In this document: piece after piece, positions 1 to 8,721 of the stretch
How positions within the stretch are numbered: the first letter of the stretch is position 1
Layout of the letters: each line of letters begins with the position of its first letter
From: JAAYRG01 sp964643255
GTDB lineage: Bacteria; Bacillota; Clostridia; Lachnospirales; Lachnospiraceae
DNA: 39,418 bases
Assembly: GCA_964643255.1 (NCBI GenBank)
Contig: CAZXSM010000008.1
Span: 1 to 39,418, forward strand
Direction of reading: 5' to 3'
Notes under the pieces: generated by a model
Told to the model about the DNA's origin: nothing
The model's input: the letters and a program-made list of their open reading frames with translations, nothing else
Databases searched by the model: none
Program-made: the position numbers and the translations under genes

Positions 1-82
1 CACGGTCACCAAAAACATAAGGCTCTGCATCAGGTATATATTCCCATGATGGTAAGTATGGATTAACTGCTTGTTTATTCAT
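1..82 (-). CDS. GH43-family glycoside hydrolase, N-terminus only (runs off left edge)
   Basis: Only the first 27 codons are in the window; the gene continues past base 1. The peptide begins MNKQAVNPYLPSWEYIPD and goes on with EPYVFGDR. This is the usual opening of intracellular GH43 beta-xylosidases and alpha-L-arabinofuranosidases, where the first blade of the five-bladed propeller starts with N-P-x-L-P-x-W-E-Y-I-P-D-x-E-P. The ATG at 80-82 is preceded by a good AGGAGGA site, so the start is firm. There is no signal peptide, so the enzyme is expected in the cytoplasm. It follows the GH3 gene on the same strand after 141 bases and probably shares its transcript. The likely job is removing arabinose or terminal xylose from imported xylo-oligosaccharides. 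The family call rests on a short stretch; substrate is inferred from context. Confidence 0.8.
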   Translation of the reverse strand, partial: MNKQAVNPYLPSWEYIPDAEPYVFGDR

Positions 83-149
83 AAATATTCCTCCTAATTT
101 TTATTGTGTGTTCTTTATACTAGACTACACATACAAAACATTATAGTTT

Positions 150-193
150 AAGCCTATATAGTTAATTCTATTATCCATTTACCATATAGGCTT
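150..193. repeat. 10-bp perfect inverted repeat between GH3 and GH43 genes
   Basis: AAGCCTATAT at 150-159 is matched exactly by ATATAGGCTT at 184-193, with a 24-base loop. On the minus strand, the direction of the flanking genes, it is not followed by a U tract, so it does not look like an efficient intrinsic terminator. It could be an intercistronic mRNA-stabilising hairpin or a weak attenuator between the two hydrolase genes. Confidence 0.5.
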
Positions 194-223
194 TTATTTA
201 TTTTACTTCATAGTCTTATAATT

Positions 224-2320
224 TTATTTATTAACTTCAACACTAATAGGAGCAAGACCTGTTAGTTCAACGCTACACTCGTCAGGCTGACTACATCCAA
301 CATAGATTTTAAAATTGCTTCCATCTTTGAAACGATTGCCCTTATCATCCACTACTGTAAATGATCTTTCATCTATTTCCAACTCTACCTCTAGTATCTC
401 ACCCTTTTTTATTGATATACGTTTAAAACCACATAAAACTGGATGAGGAGGAGCAAACTTAGAATCTAAATCTTTTATATAAACTTGAACAACTTCTCCT
501 GTGTCAACATTTCCTTTGTTTTCTACACTTGCAGTTACTTTCAGCTTATCACCTAAGTCCTCTGTAGATACATTTGTAACTTCTACATTACTGTAGGTTA
601 AACCATATCCAAATGGAAATTGAGGTTTTTTAGTCAAGTAACGATAAGTTCTTCCCTCCATTGAATAATCAGTAAATTCAGGAAGTTCATCTATCCCATC
701 ATAAAAAGTTAATGGAAGTTTACCTGATGGAGAAACATCTCCAAACAAGATTTCTGCTATAGCTTTACCACCACGAGCTCCTGGGTACCATAGTTGTAAG
801 ATTCCTGGGAAATGCTCTTTAGCGTAACTGAAGTCCATAGCACTACCAGTCATCATACAAAGAATTACAGGAGTATCTGTTTTCCCTAATGCCTCTACTA
901 AGGTCCTTTGTGATTCTGGTAAGTGTAAATCTGGCTTATCACCAGAAGCATACTCATTACCTGTATCTCCTTCTTCACCTTCTAAGGTTTCATCAAGGCC
1001 TACACATAGTATAACAACATCACTATGTTCAGCAACTATAAGAGCTTCTGAAATTCTATCATCTTTCTGTCCTAGTTTCTCAGCCCTATCCAAATATAGA
1101 TGACTTCCTTCTGAATAAAGGACTCTTGCCTTGTCTTGTACATAATCTTGGATTCCTTCTAATACGGTAATATATCTAGAAGATGTCCCATGATAGTTTC
1201 CAATTAATGAAGAACGACTATTAGCATTTGGACCAATAACACCTATAGTGTTTATCTTATCAAGATCTAGTGGTAGAATATTATCATTTTTCAGCAATAC
1301 CACACTTTCTTTAGTTGCTTGATCAGCTAGTTCTAGATGTTCTTCACTTTCTACTACTTCATAAGGTATCTTATCAAATTCATTTTCTTCAAACATACCT
1401 AAAAGATATCTTGTTGTAAATAGCCTAACAGCTGACTCAGTAATCTTATCTTCAGAAACAAGACCATCTTTATATGCATTTAATATATGCAAATACGTAT
1501 TACCACAGTTTAAGTCACATCCCGTATTAATAGCCATAGCTGCAGATTCTTTTGCTGATGATGTAACCATATGTTGGGTATGAAAATCTCTAATTGCCCA
1601 GCAGTCAGATACATAATGGCCTTCAAATCCCCATTTGTCTCTTAATATATCTTGCATTAATGTTTCACTAGCACATGCTGGCTCGCCATTAACTCTATTA
1701 TAAGCTCCCATTACTGCTTCAACGTCAGCTTCCTTCACTAAAGCCTCGAATGCTGGAAAATATGTTTCTTCCATATCTTTAGGATTAGCCTTAGCATCAA
1801 ACTCATGACGTATCTCTTCTGGTCCTGAATGGACTGCATAATGTTTGGCACATGCTGCTGCTTTCATTACCTCACCATCACCTTGCATACCTTTTACAAA
1901 AGATACGCCAAGTTTTGATGTAAGGTATGGATCTTCTCCATAAGTTTCATGTCCCCTTCCCCATCTAGGATCACGAAAGATATTAACATTAGGAGACCAG
2001 AAAGTTAAGCCCTTATATATATCTCTATCTTCTTTAGCACTATATTGATTATACTTTGCTCTTCCTTCTGTGGCTACGCAATCAGCTACGTCATGAAGTA
2101 AATCCTCATTAAAAGTAGCTGCTAGTCCTATAGCTTGTGGAAAACTTGTTGCTGTACCTGCACGAGCAACTCCATGTAAACCTTCATTCCACCAGTTATA
2201 TGCAGGAATACCAAGTCTTTTTATAGCTGGTGCATCATATTTTAATTGGCTTGCCTTCTCTTCTAAAGTCATTTGAGAAACCAGTTCAATTGCTTTACTT
2301 CTTGCTTCTTTTCTATCCAT
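224..2320 (-). CDS. GH3 beta-glycosidase, probable cytoplasmic beta-xylosidase
   Basis: The 698-residue protein has the two-domain GH3 layout plus a C-terminal fibronectin III-like domain. The TIM-barrel part (about 15-320) contains KHYAVHSGPE at 159-168 and the nucleophile motif GHYVSDCWAI with Asp239. The second alpha/beta domain (about 340-570) carries an EGEEGDTGNE acidic loop at 447-456 that probably holds the acid/base. The Fn3-like domain covers about 590-685. It has no signal peptide, so it should act on imported oligosaccharides. The length and the NEGLHGVA motif at 46-53 fit bacterial xylan 1,4-beta-xylosidases, which release xylose from the non-reducing end. A beta-glucosidase activity cannot be excluded from sequence alone. 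An AGGAG site precedes the ATG. The gene is divergent from the AraC regulator at 2731 and upstream of the GH43 gene. Confidence 0.9.
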   Translation of the reverse strand: MDRKEARSKAIELVSQMTLEEKASQLKYDAPAIKRLGIPAYNWWNEGLHGVARAGTATSFPQAIGLAATFNEDLLHDVADCVATEGRAKYNQYSAKEDRDIYKGLTFWSPNVNIFRDPRWGRGHETYGEDPYLTSKLGVSFVKGMQGDGEVMKAAACAKHYAVHSGPEEIRHEFDAKANPKDMEETYFPAFEALVKEADVEAVMGAYNRVNGEPACASETLMQDILRDKWGFEGHYVSDCWAIRDFHTQHMVTSSAKESAAMAINTGCDLNCGNTYLHILNAYKDGLVSEDKITESAVRLFTTRYLLGMFEENEFDKIPYEVVESEEHLELADQATKESVVLLKNDNILPLDLDKINTIGVIGPNANSRSSLIGNYHGTSSRYITVLEGIQDYVQDKARVLYSEGSHLYLDRAEKLGQKDDRISEALIVAEHSDVVILCVGLDETLEGEEGDTGNEYASGDKPDLHLPESQRTLVEALGKTDTPVILCMMTGSAMDFSYAKEHFPGILQLWYPGARGGKAIAEILFGDVSPSGKLPLTFYDGIDELPEFTDYSMEGRTYRYLTKKPQFPFGYGLTYSNVEVTNVSTEDLGDKLKVTASVENKGNVDTGEVVQVYIKDLDSKFAPPHPVLCGFKRISIKKGEILEVELEIDERSFTVVDDKGNRFKDGSNFKIYVGCSQPDECSVELTGLAPISVEVNK

Positions 2321-2730
2321 AATTTTTCTCCTTTTTATATTAAATATTAATAAATCTTACTTATACATACATTTATACTTATATATAATCATAGCAAATT
2401 AAGTCTTTCTTTTCTTAATAAAAATTGCTATTTTACAAAAAATTTGTTGTTTTTAGTTGAAGAATTATTGCTATTTATTACTTTTATATTTGTAAATTTT
2501 CATATTTACCTTAGTGTAACCTCATGTCTTCTTTTTTATTTTTATATAGAAGTTTATTACCATGTTTTTAGCTAGAACTTGATTTTTTCTTACTTTTATC
2601 TTAAGATATGCCTATAATTAACTAGCAACTTTTTTGTCTTATATTTTTTTGTTTTCTATCAACTTACATACAAAACATATAGATTCTTAATTATATTTAG
2701 ATGAAATTATTATATACAGGAGGCTAACTT
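2321..2730. promoter_or_regulatory. Divergent intergenic region between GH3 and AraC-regulator genes
   Basis: These 410 bases hold no gene. Besides the GH3 promoter candidate they contain a second TTGCTATT copy (2468-2475), 43 bp, about four helical turns, from the first (2425-2432). The part from about 2500 to 2700 is very AT-rich with several T runs, and I see no convincing hairpin or riboswitch. A ribosome binding site (AGGAGG, near 2718) serves the AraC gene. I could not pick out a consensus promoter for that gene. Confidence 0.5.
2388..2433 (-). promoter_or_regulatory. Candidate activator-dependent promoter of the GH3 gene
   Basis: On the minus strand an extended -10, TGCTATGAT (TATGAT at 2388-2393), lies 17 bp from AAGAAA at 2411-2416, a poor -35. 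That AAGAAA is the end of a 23-bp element (2411-2433, core AATAGCAA) that recurs with 21/23 identity at the same place in the YesM promoter at 22911-22933. A weak -35 plus an extended -10 with a conserved element over the -35 is the layout expected for a class II activator site. The assignment is from pattern only. Confidence 0.5.
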
Positions 2731-3588
2731 ATGATTGAAACTCTTGATGGAATACACGAAACAGTCAACTACAAACAAGATACCAATATTAGGTTATATG
2801 ATAACGTACAATTTGAAGACTATCCCACCCACTGGCATACACCTATAGAAATTATAATGCCAATACAAAATAATTATACTGTTATTTGTAGTAACCATGA
2901 AATTCACCTAAGGGAAAATGATATTTTAATTATATGCCCAGGCGTTATACATTCTTTATATGCTCCTGAAGAAGGCAGAAGAATTATATTTCAAGCTGAT
3001 TGTTCAGTAATTATAAATATCTCTGAAATTGAAACTCTACTTTCTTTGATATCACCTGCTATTTTAATTACACCTGAAGATTTTCCTAAGGTACATAAAA
3101 AACTGAAGAAACTTATATTATCTATTAAAGAAGAATATTTTTCTAACTCTTATTTATTTGAAGCTTCAATATATTCCCAGTTAGTTAAAATGTTTACTAT
3201 AATAGGCAGAAACCATGCTGATAATCAAAAAGGTTTTGACGTAGGAGATTTAAAACACGCTGAATACGTAGATACCTTCGTTTCTATATGTAAATATATA
3301 AATAAAAACTGCACTGAAAACCTAACCTTAGATGAGGTATCTGATAAAGCAGGTTTTAGCAAGTATCATTTTTCTAGGCTTTTTAAACAGTTTACTGGGT
3401 TAACCTTTTATAAATTTCTATCTAAAAAAAGAATAAATCATGCTGAAAAACTATTAATATCACCTGATATAAGCGTAACTGAAGTTGCGCTACAATCTGG
3501 ATTTACTAGCCTTTCAGCATTTAATAGAATGTTTAAAATTGAAAAGTCATGTACTCCTACGGAATTTAGAGCAATGTACTCTAGATAA
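2731..3588 (+). CDS. AraC-family transcriptional regulator with N-terminal cupin domain
   Basis: The 285-residue protein has an AraC-type ligand-binding cupin at the N-terminus: HWHTPIEIIMP at about 35-45, then an LRENDILIICPGVIHSL segment. The C-terminal 100 residues form a two-helix-turn-helix AraC domain, with LTLDEVSDKAGFSKYHFSRL and later TEVALQSGFTSLSAFNRMFK as the two recognition units. The start follows AGGAGG with a 7-base spacer. Proteins of this layout usually activate neighbouring sugar genes when they bind a sugar. The divergent GH3 gene, and possibly the whole xylan locus, is the likely target. The effector (xylose, xylobiose or similar) is not visible from sequence. The gene is convergent with the chemotaxis receptor gene; the two stop codons are 6 bases apart. 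Confidence 0.9.
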   Translation: MIETLDGIHETVNYKQDTNIRLYDNVQFEDYPTHWHTPIEIIMPIQNNYTVICSNHEIHLRENDILIICPGVIHSLYAPEEGRRIIFQADCSVIINISEIETLLSLISPAILITPEDFPKVHKKLKKLILSIKEEYFSNSYLFEASIYSQLVKMFTIIGRNHADNQKGFDVGDLKHAEYVDTFVSICKYINKNCTENLTLDEVSDKAGFSKYHFSRLFKQFTGLTFYKFLSKKRINHAEKLLISPDISVTEVALQSGFTSLSAFNRMFKIEKSCTPTEFRAMYSR

Positions 3589-3594
3589 TTAAAA

Positions 3595-5796
3595 TTATAT
3601 TTTAATCAATTTTACAATTTTAAATTCTTGGATGGATTCTCTAAGTCTATTACTATCATCTGCCAAATCATTAGCAGAGTCATTGAGCTTTTCAATAATT
3701 GAAACTAATGTAGTTATTGTTGCACTTACTTCTTCTGTTGCTGCTGCTGATTCCTCTGATACTGATGAGATACTTTCTATTGATCCTAAGGTATCATTTT
3801 TAGCTTTCTCTATTTCATTTGTTCCTCTTGTAATATCATTAATATTATTAGACAATTTGGTAATCTGTAAATTTATATCATTGAAAGCATCTACAGTCTT
3901 TTGTAGAGCATCTTCTTGTGAGCCAACAATTTCTTCAGCATTTTTTGCTGCAGATGATGTTTCTCTTGTTTTATCCTGAATGTTCTGTACTATATCACGT
4001 ATTTCCTCTGTTGCATTCTTTGATTGCTCTGCTAACTTTCGTATTTCGCTAGCAACTACAGCAAATCCTCTACCTGCGTCCCCTGCCCTTGCTGCTTCTA
4101 TAGATGCATTCAGAGATAAGAGATTAGTTTGTTCAGCTATATCATTAATAATAGTAACAAAACTGGATATGTTTTCTGAGTATTTTTCCAAGGCTTCTAC
4201 ATCTGTGGCTATTACATTAGTAATCTCTGATGTTGCTTTTGATTTCTCACTTAAATCATCTACTGTTTTTATACTATCCTGTGCTAAGCCTTTAGTATTA
4301 TCAGCAGATCCTTTAATTTCATTTGTTATTACCTGTATTTGGTCAATTTGTTCTGCTAAAACACTCATTTGTTTTAAACTGTTTTCAGCATCAATTGCTT
4401 GTTCAGTAACACCATGTTCAATTTCCTCAATAGTAGTTGAGATTTCTCTTGTTGCTACTAATATGCTTTCGGAATTATGATTTAGTTCAATTGAAGAACC
4501 TGAAACATCTTGACTTAAGTTATCTACATTTCGTATTAAGCCCGTCATATTGGCAAATGTAGTTTTTATTCCATTTGAGAGAACTTTAAATTCATCCATT
4601 TCTTTTCCTTTAGATTCAAAGTCTACTGTTAAATCCCCACCAGCTGCACTTTTTAGTTTATCAATGATTGCTTCAATTGTATTGTTAATATTCTTAGATG
4701 TTGAAAAACCAGTTAAAATAGCTATAACACATGCAAATATAACAATAAGTACAGTAACATACATAATAGAATTTGCTTGACTAGTTATGGTACTCTCTGG
4801 TATTAAAGCACATAGCATTGTGCCCGTATCTCCAATTTTTGAATACATATATAAATAACTATCATTAAGATAATTCACATAAGTTGAACCACTAACATCT
4901 TCTGATTCTAGAGAACTATTAAAAAACTCTTGGCTTGTAAAAATAATGTCAGTGCTTTCGCTCATTTCACTTTCTTCACCAATATTAGTGATTTCTGTTC
5001 CATCTTCTGTAGTAAAACCAACAATACTCTCTTGACCAAAATCTAAATCATTAAGTATATCTTCAATTGCACTTGATTCTATATCTATAACTAAAATCCC
5101 TTGATTACTAGTAAAATGACGAACCAAACGTACTGCACAAGAATCTTCACTAACTCCGAATTTCTCATCAAGAAAATCATCTTTTGCTAGCCAAAATGTT
5201 TGATTCTTATTATTACTTATGGTTGCTCCATCATCAGTAGCTATATATTGACCATAGATATCTTGTTCAAATTCTGCTGTTTCACTTGAAGTTGTTATAT
5301 TATTTACATGATCTGCTAATAGGTAGATTTCTCCTATAAATGGATCTATAGATGCTTTTGTATGAATTTCATTTCTTATACTTGATTGGTCGTTTGCTAA
5401 ATCAATTACATCAGTATCCCCTATGTAAATATTTGATAAATATCTATTTATAGTACCATGTGTAATAAATTCTCTTCCGGTTTGCTCAACAGAATCTAAT
5501 CCTAATTTTAAATACTTTCCTGCAAAATCTAAAGACTGAACATAAGATTCTTCATAATTACCCCTTATTATAGATGCTGCTTGGTTATAAGAAACTAGTC
5601 CCAAAATTATAATACAAAGAATTGGTATAAGGAAAGACATAACAAGTCTAAATCTAAGGGTAGAAAATATTCCTGAGCCACCTTGTTTATTTTTTCCCTG
5701 ATCTTTTATTTGATCTTTTCTTTGCTTACCTTTCTTGTTTATTTTGCTTCTAAGTTTTTTAATAGAATCTTTTGTTTTTTCACTATACTTTTTCAT
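3595..5796 (-). CDS. Methyl-accepting chemotaxis protein (transmembrane receptor)
   Basis: The 733-residue receptor has an unusually long, very basic cytoplasmic N-tail (residues 1-47), then TM1 (about 48-70), a dCache-like extracellular domain (about 75-340), TM2 (about 344-363), a HAMP segment (about 364-420) and a cytoplasmic signalling rod. The conserved hairpin tip EQTNLLSLNASIEAARAGDA at 555-574 contacts CheA and CheW. It senses a ligand outside the cell and controls flagellar rotation. Its start lies 42 bases after the GH115 stop, on the same strand, so it is probably co-transcribed with the esterase and glucuronidase. That suggests, as inference, that it senses xylan-derived sugars or uronic acids. 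It could instead respond to an unrelated ligand. An AAGGGGG site precedes the ATG. Confidence 0.93.
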   Translation of the reverse strand: MKKYSEKTKDSIKKLRSKINKKGKQRKDQIKDQGKNKQGGSGIFSTLRFRLVMSFLIPILCIIILGLVSYNQAASIIRGNYEESYVQSLDFAGKYLKLGLDSVEQTGREFITHGTINRYLSNIYIGDTDVIDLANDQSSIRNEIHTKASIDPFIGEIYLLADHVNNITTSSETAEFEQDIYGQYIATDDGATISNNKNQTFWLAKDDFLDEKFGVSEDSCAVRLVRHFTSNQGILVIDIESSAIEDILNDLDFGQESIVGFTTEDGTEITNIGEESEMSESTDIIFTSQEFFNSSLESEDVSGSTYVNYLNDSYLYMYSKIGDTGTMLCALIPESTITSQANSIMYVTVLIVIFACVIAILTGFSTSKNINNTIEAIIDKLKSAAGGDLTVDFESKGKEMDEFKVLSNGIKTTFANMTGLIRNVDNLSQDVSGSSIELNHNSESILVATREISTTIEEIEHGVTEQAIDAENSLKQMSVLAEQIDQIQVITNEIKGSADNTKGLAQDSIKTVDDLSEKSKATSEITNVIATDVEALEKYSENISSFVTIINDIAEQTNLLSLNASIEAARAGDAGRGFAVVASEIRKLAEQSKNATEEIRDIVQNIQDKTRETSSAAKNAEEIVGSQEDALQKTVDAFNDINLQITKLSNNINDITRGTNEIEKAKNDTLGSIESISSVSEESAAATEEVSATITTLVSIIEKLNDSANDLADDSNRLRESIQEFKIVKLIKI

Positions 5797-5838
5797 ATGT
5801 CCCCCTTTATAAATATTATTTTCGCCTTTTATCTTGTT

Positions 5839-8721
5839 TTAACTATGCCAACTTTCTATTGGACCTTGGTAAGACTTAAGTGGCTGTAAGTCACTTTGAA
5901 ATATTATAAATCCTTCTAATACAAAGCCTGCATCTACAGGGTAAAACGTTATTTTATTAAGCCCTTTATTAAGATAAACTTCAGTATTAGTTTTATGTAT
6001 TTGGTTTAAAACACCCATACTCCATTCTTCACAAGAAGGTTCTCCTCCAAGATAATCATCAGGTACGGAAGGTATCTTTTTAATATCTTCATTATTTACT
6101 CTGTATCCAAAATTTAATCTTCCTTTAGGTAATAATGGATTTGATGGAGAAGACCAAACTTCAAGATTATAATCACCTTCTTCCTCAACTGCTATTAAGT
6201 ATTCAGCCTCTGGACCCTTACCTAAATCATAATTTTCTGTTAGGGGAAATGCCTTTAGACCATGTCCTGTTTTACCAAAATCCTTTAAAAGTTTAAATTC
6301 CCCAATTTCTTTACTTATTAATTTTGAGTAATTATTAGCTTTTACAGCAATAAGGCCTTCTTTTTCGTAGAAAGTCATAGGTGGAAGATTATTATAATTG
6401 TTCTTTTTACCATAAACAATTACATCTACTTCTGTATCACCATCACTAAGTAACAAGGTGCATTTTTCTTTCTCTATAGGAAGTTCATCTTCATTACACG
6501 TAATTACAAGAAGCTCTTGATTATGAATTTCTTTTTCTTCCCAACTTAAAGATAGCCATGAACAATCTCCTTTATCAACTCTACAGGTATAGGTTGCAAG
6601 GCCATCATTTGCTACTTCTATGTATACTTCCTTTGTACCCGGATATAGGAAGTCTTTAACATATATTTTCTCATTTTCCCCGTAGTTTTTTAAGTATATT
6701 TCTTTTTTATCACTTCTTGATACAACCATACGAGGTTTATCAAAAGGTTTTACTTCTATTAGTAGTGGATATCTACATCCATCTTCGTTCCACTTAGTAA
6801 AACCAATATGAGGTGCTAGTTCCATACCCTTCCACTTGCCATCAAATAAGTTAGCAAATTCTTGACCTAGTATTTTATCTTGCTGGATTGCATCAGATAC
6901 CTTATCTTTATATAAATTAGCTATCTTTTTACCTTGTCTAGAATAGTGTTCGTTTTTTCCTGCATATACTTGCATTTGTATTAAATTCATTGCAGCTGAT
7001 AAAGAATAGTAAATAATACTAAGAAAAGCAGGTTGACAAGTATCTGGTAAAGATGTTTTTAAGTAGTTAAGAGAGTCAATCACACTTTTTGTTTTACTTA
7101 AAACACGATCTGCTTCATGATAATGAACTGGATGGTATACTCGAGAGTTTAATGCTTCTGGTCTACGCAAATAGTTAAGTCTAATACCTGTGGTAATAGT
7201 CTTTTGCAAGATTTCAGATTGTTTCTTAGATATCCTGTCTTCAAATTGACATTTTATCCAGTCCTTTGTAAATTGATGAGGGCTATCAACTTCATCTGTT
7301 CCCCATTTGTCAAAATCATATGCTAATGCCATAAAGTATGACAATGGAAATTCGTTGTGTTTTAAATCACCAACGTTTACCATCCATACTTCCCTAACTC
7401 CATGTTCATAACACTGGGTCATTTGTTCCCAGATTTTAGTAAGGGGAGTTGAGTTGACCCACTCGTAAGAAACAGGAGAGCCATGATAATCCAAATGAAA
7501 ATACATACCATAACCACCTGTATGTTCTAGCATTTTTTCATCAGGAAGGGTTCTCATGTTTCCATAATTGTCATCACATAGCATTAGTATAATGTCATCA
7601 AGACCATCCCATTCCCTTAAACCAGAAATTTGATCATCTCCATAAAAATATTCTTCAACTTCTTTGTATATAGCTAGAAGAAGGGGTGCATCCTTCTCAA
7701 CATTTTCTTCAATTAGAGACTTTTGGTTTTCTATAATATCCTTTAGGACATCTATATTATCTTGTAGGGTCTCAGTACCCTCCATTGAACTGTCTCTTTC
7801 ACCTCTCATTCCTACAGTTATTATACTTTCATATTTACCACTACGTTTTAGGCCATCTTCCCAATATTTTAGTAGACCTTCTTTATTACTAACGTAGTTC
7901 CATTCATTACCATAGACACTGTCTTCTCCTCGATATATATCCCACTCTTCACTAGCTCTTAGACAAGGTTCATGATGAGAGTTTCCAATTATAACACCAT
8001 ATAGATCAGCTAACTTAGAATTTTCTTCACCTGGACCATCAAGGGCAAATGAAGATGTCCACATTGCAGGCCAAAGATAATTCCCTTTTAGACGTAATAG
8101 AAGTTCAAATACTTTATCATACATTTCAGAAGTGAACCCATCAAAATGATCAAATGTCCAGTTCCCGAAACAGGGCCATTCATCATTTATAAAAAATCCT
8201 CTGTATTTAACTGATGGTTCTTTGGATATTTGCTCTATTTCCTTACCTAAAATTAATTCATCCCTATGTACTGGCTTTACATCTCCCCAATAAACTAAAG
8301 GACTTACTCCAATTATCTCTGATAAGGTGAATATTCCATATATAGTCCCTCTTTTTTCACTTCCATATATTAAAAGCATGTTTTCAATACCTTGAAAAGG
8401 TTGATGAATTAATTTAATTCCAAATACTTCTCTTTTGTCTTTAACATTTTCAAGGGAAAGCTTGTTTTCCTCTTCAAGTTGTTCTAAAATCTTACTCTTT
8501 CCAATTGTTGCATATACAAGTATATTCTTGCATTGTTCAGGTTTTTCTGATATAATTTCTGGCAAAATTCCTGTTACCATTTCTATATCGTTAGCTGATT
8601 TATCAGCAATCATTCTTACCCCTTCATACTCGTCAGCTTCAACTAAAATTTTAGCTACTTGCTTATCTTTTACTAATTCAAACTTACTATTATTTTTATC
8701 TATTTTCATTTTCAACCCCAT
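5839..8721 (-). CDS. GH115 xylan alpha-1,2-(4-O-methyl)glucuronidase, cytoplasmic
   Basis: The 960-residue protein matches GH115 in length and order: an N-terminal alpha/beta domain (about 10-165), a TIM barrel starting with KYRGFFINDE at 172-181, and the active-site segments NYLWPAMW (214-221) and GNSHHEP (246-252). A helical domain and a C-terminal beta-sandwich (about 780-955) follow. GH115 enzymes remove (methyl)glucuronic acid from internal as well as terminal xylose units, unlike GH67. There is no signal peptide. The first ATG (8721) overlaps the esterase stop by 10 bases. A second in-frame ATG at 8709 lies just after that stop (TGAAAATG). Neither has a strong Shine-Dalgarno, so translation is probably coupled to the esterase. 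The family call is strong; the exact start is open. Confidence 0.92.
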   Translation of the reverse strand: MGLKMKIDKNNSKFELVKDKQVAKILVEADEYEGVRMIADKSANDIEMVTGILPEIISEKPEQCKNILVYATIGKSKILEQLEEENKLSLENVKDKREVFGIKLIHQPFQGIENMLLIYGSEKRGTIYGIFTLSEIIGVSPLVYWGDVKPVHRDELILGKEIEQISKEPSVKYRGFFINDEWPCFGNWTFDHFDGFTSEMYDKVFELLLRLKGNYLWPAMWTSSFALDGPGEENSKLADLYGVIIGNSHHEPCLRASEEWDIYRGEDSVYGNEWNYVSNKEGLLKYWEDGLKRSGKYESIITVGMRGERDSSMEGTETLQDNIDVLKDIIENQKSLIEENVEKDAPLLLAIYKEVEEYFYGDDQISGLREWDGLDDIILMLCDDNYGNMRTLPDEKMLEHTGGYGMYFHLDYHGSPVSYEWVNSTPLTKIWEQMTQCYEHGVREVWMVNVGDLKHNEFPLSYFMALAYDFDKWGTDEVDSPHQFTKDWIKCQFEDRISKKQSEILQKTITTGIRLNYLRRPEALNSRVYHPVHYHEADRVLSKTKSVIDSLNYLKTSLPDTCQPAFLSIIYYSLSAAMNLIQMQVYAGKNEHYSRQGKKIANLYKDKVSDAIQQDKILGQEFANLFDGKWKGMELAPHIGFTKWNEDGCRYPLLIEVKPFDKPRMVVSRSDKKEIYLKNYGENEKIYVKDFLYPGTKEVYIEVANDGLATYTCRVDKGDCSWLSLSWEEKEIHNQELLVITCNEDELPIEKEKCTLLLSDGDTEVDVIVYGKKNNYNNLPPMTFYEKEGLIAVKANNYSKLISKEIGEFKLLKDFGKTGHGLKAFPLTENYDLGKGPEAEYLIAVEEEGDYNLEVWSSPSNPLLPKGRLNFGYRVNNEDIKKIPSVPDDYLGGEPSCEEWSMGVLNQIHKTNTEVYLNKGLNKITFYPVDAGFVLEGFIIFQSDLQPLKSYQGPIESWHS

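Noticed and set aside
2321..2730. Possible riboswitch or small RNA in the 410-base intergenic region
   Set aside because: No stable paired elements or known aptamer-like sequence seen; the region is simply AT-rich with short repeats.
3588..3606. AT-only hairpin ATTAAAAT-3-ATTTTAAT between convergent stops
   Set aside because: No G or C pairs, too weak to be called a terminator, and expected by chance in such AT-rich DNA.
3632..4480. Long open frames on the plus strand opposite the chemotaxis receptor
   Set aside because: They are antisense to a strongly supported MCP coding region, have no ribosome sites and encode Ser/Leu/Ile-rich low-complexity peptides typical of shadow frames.
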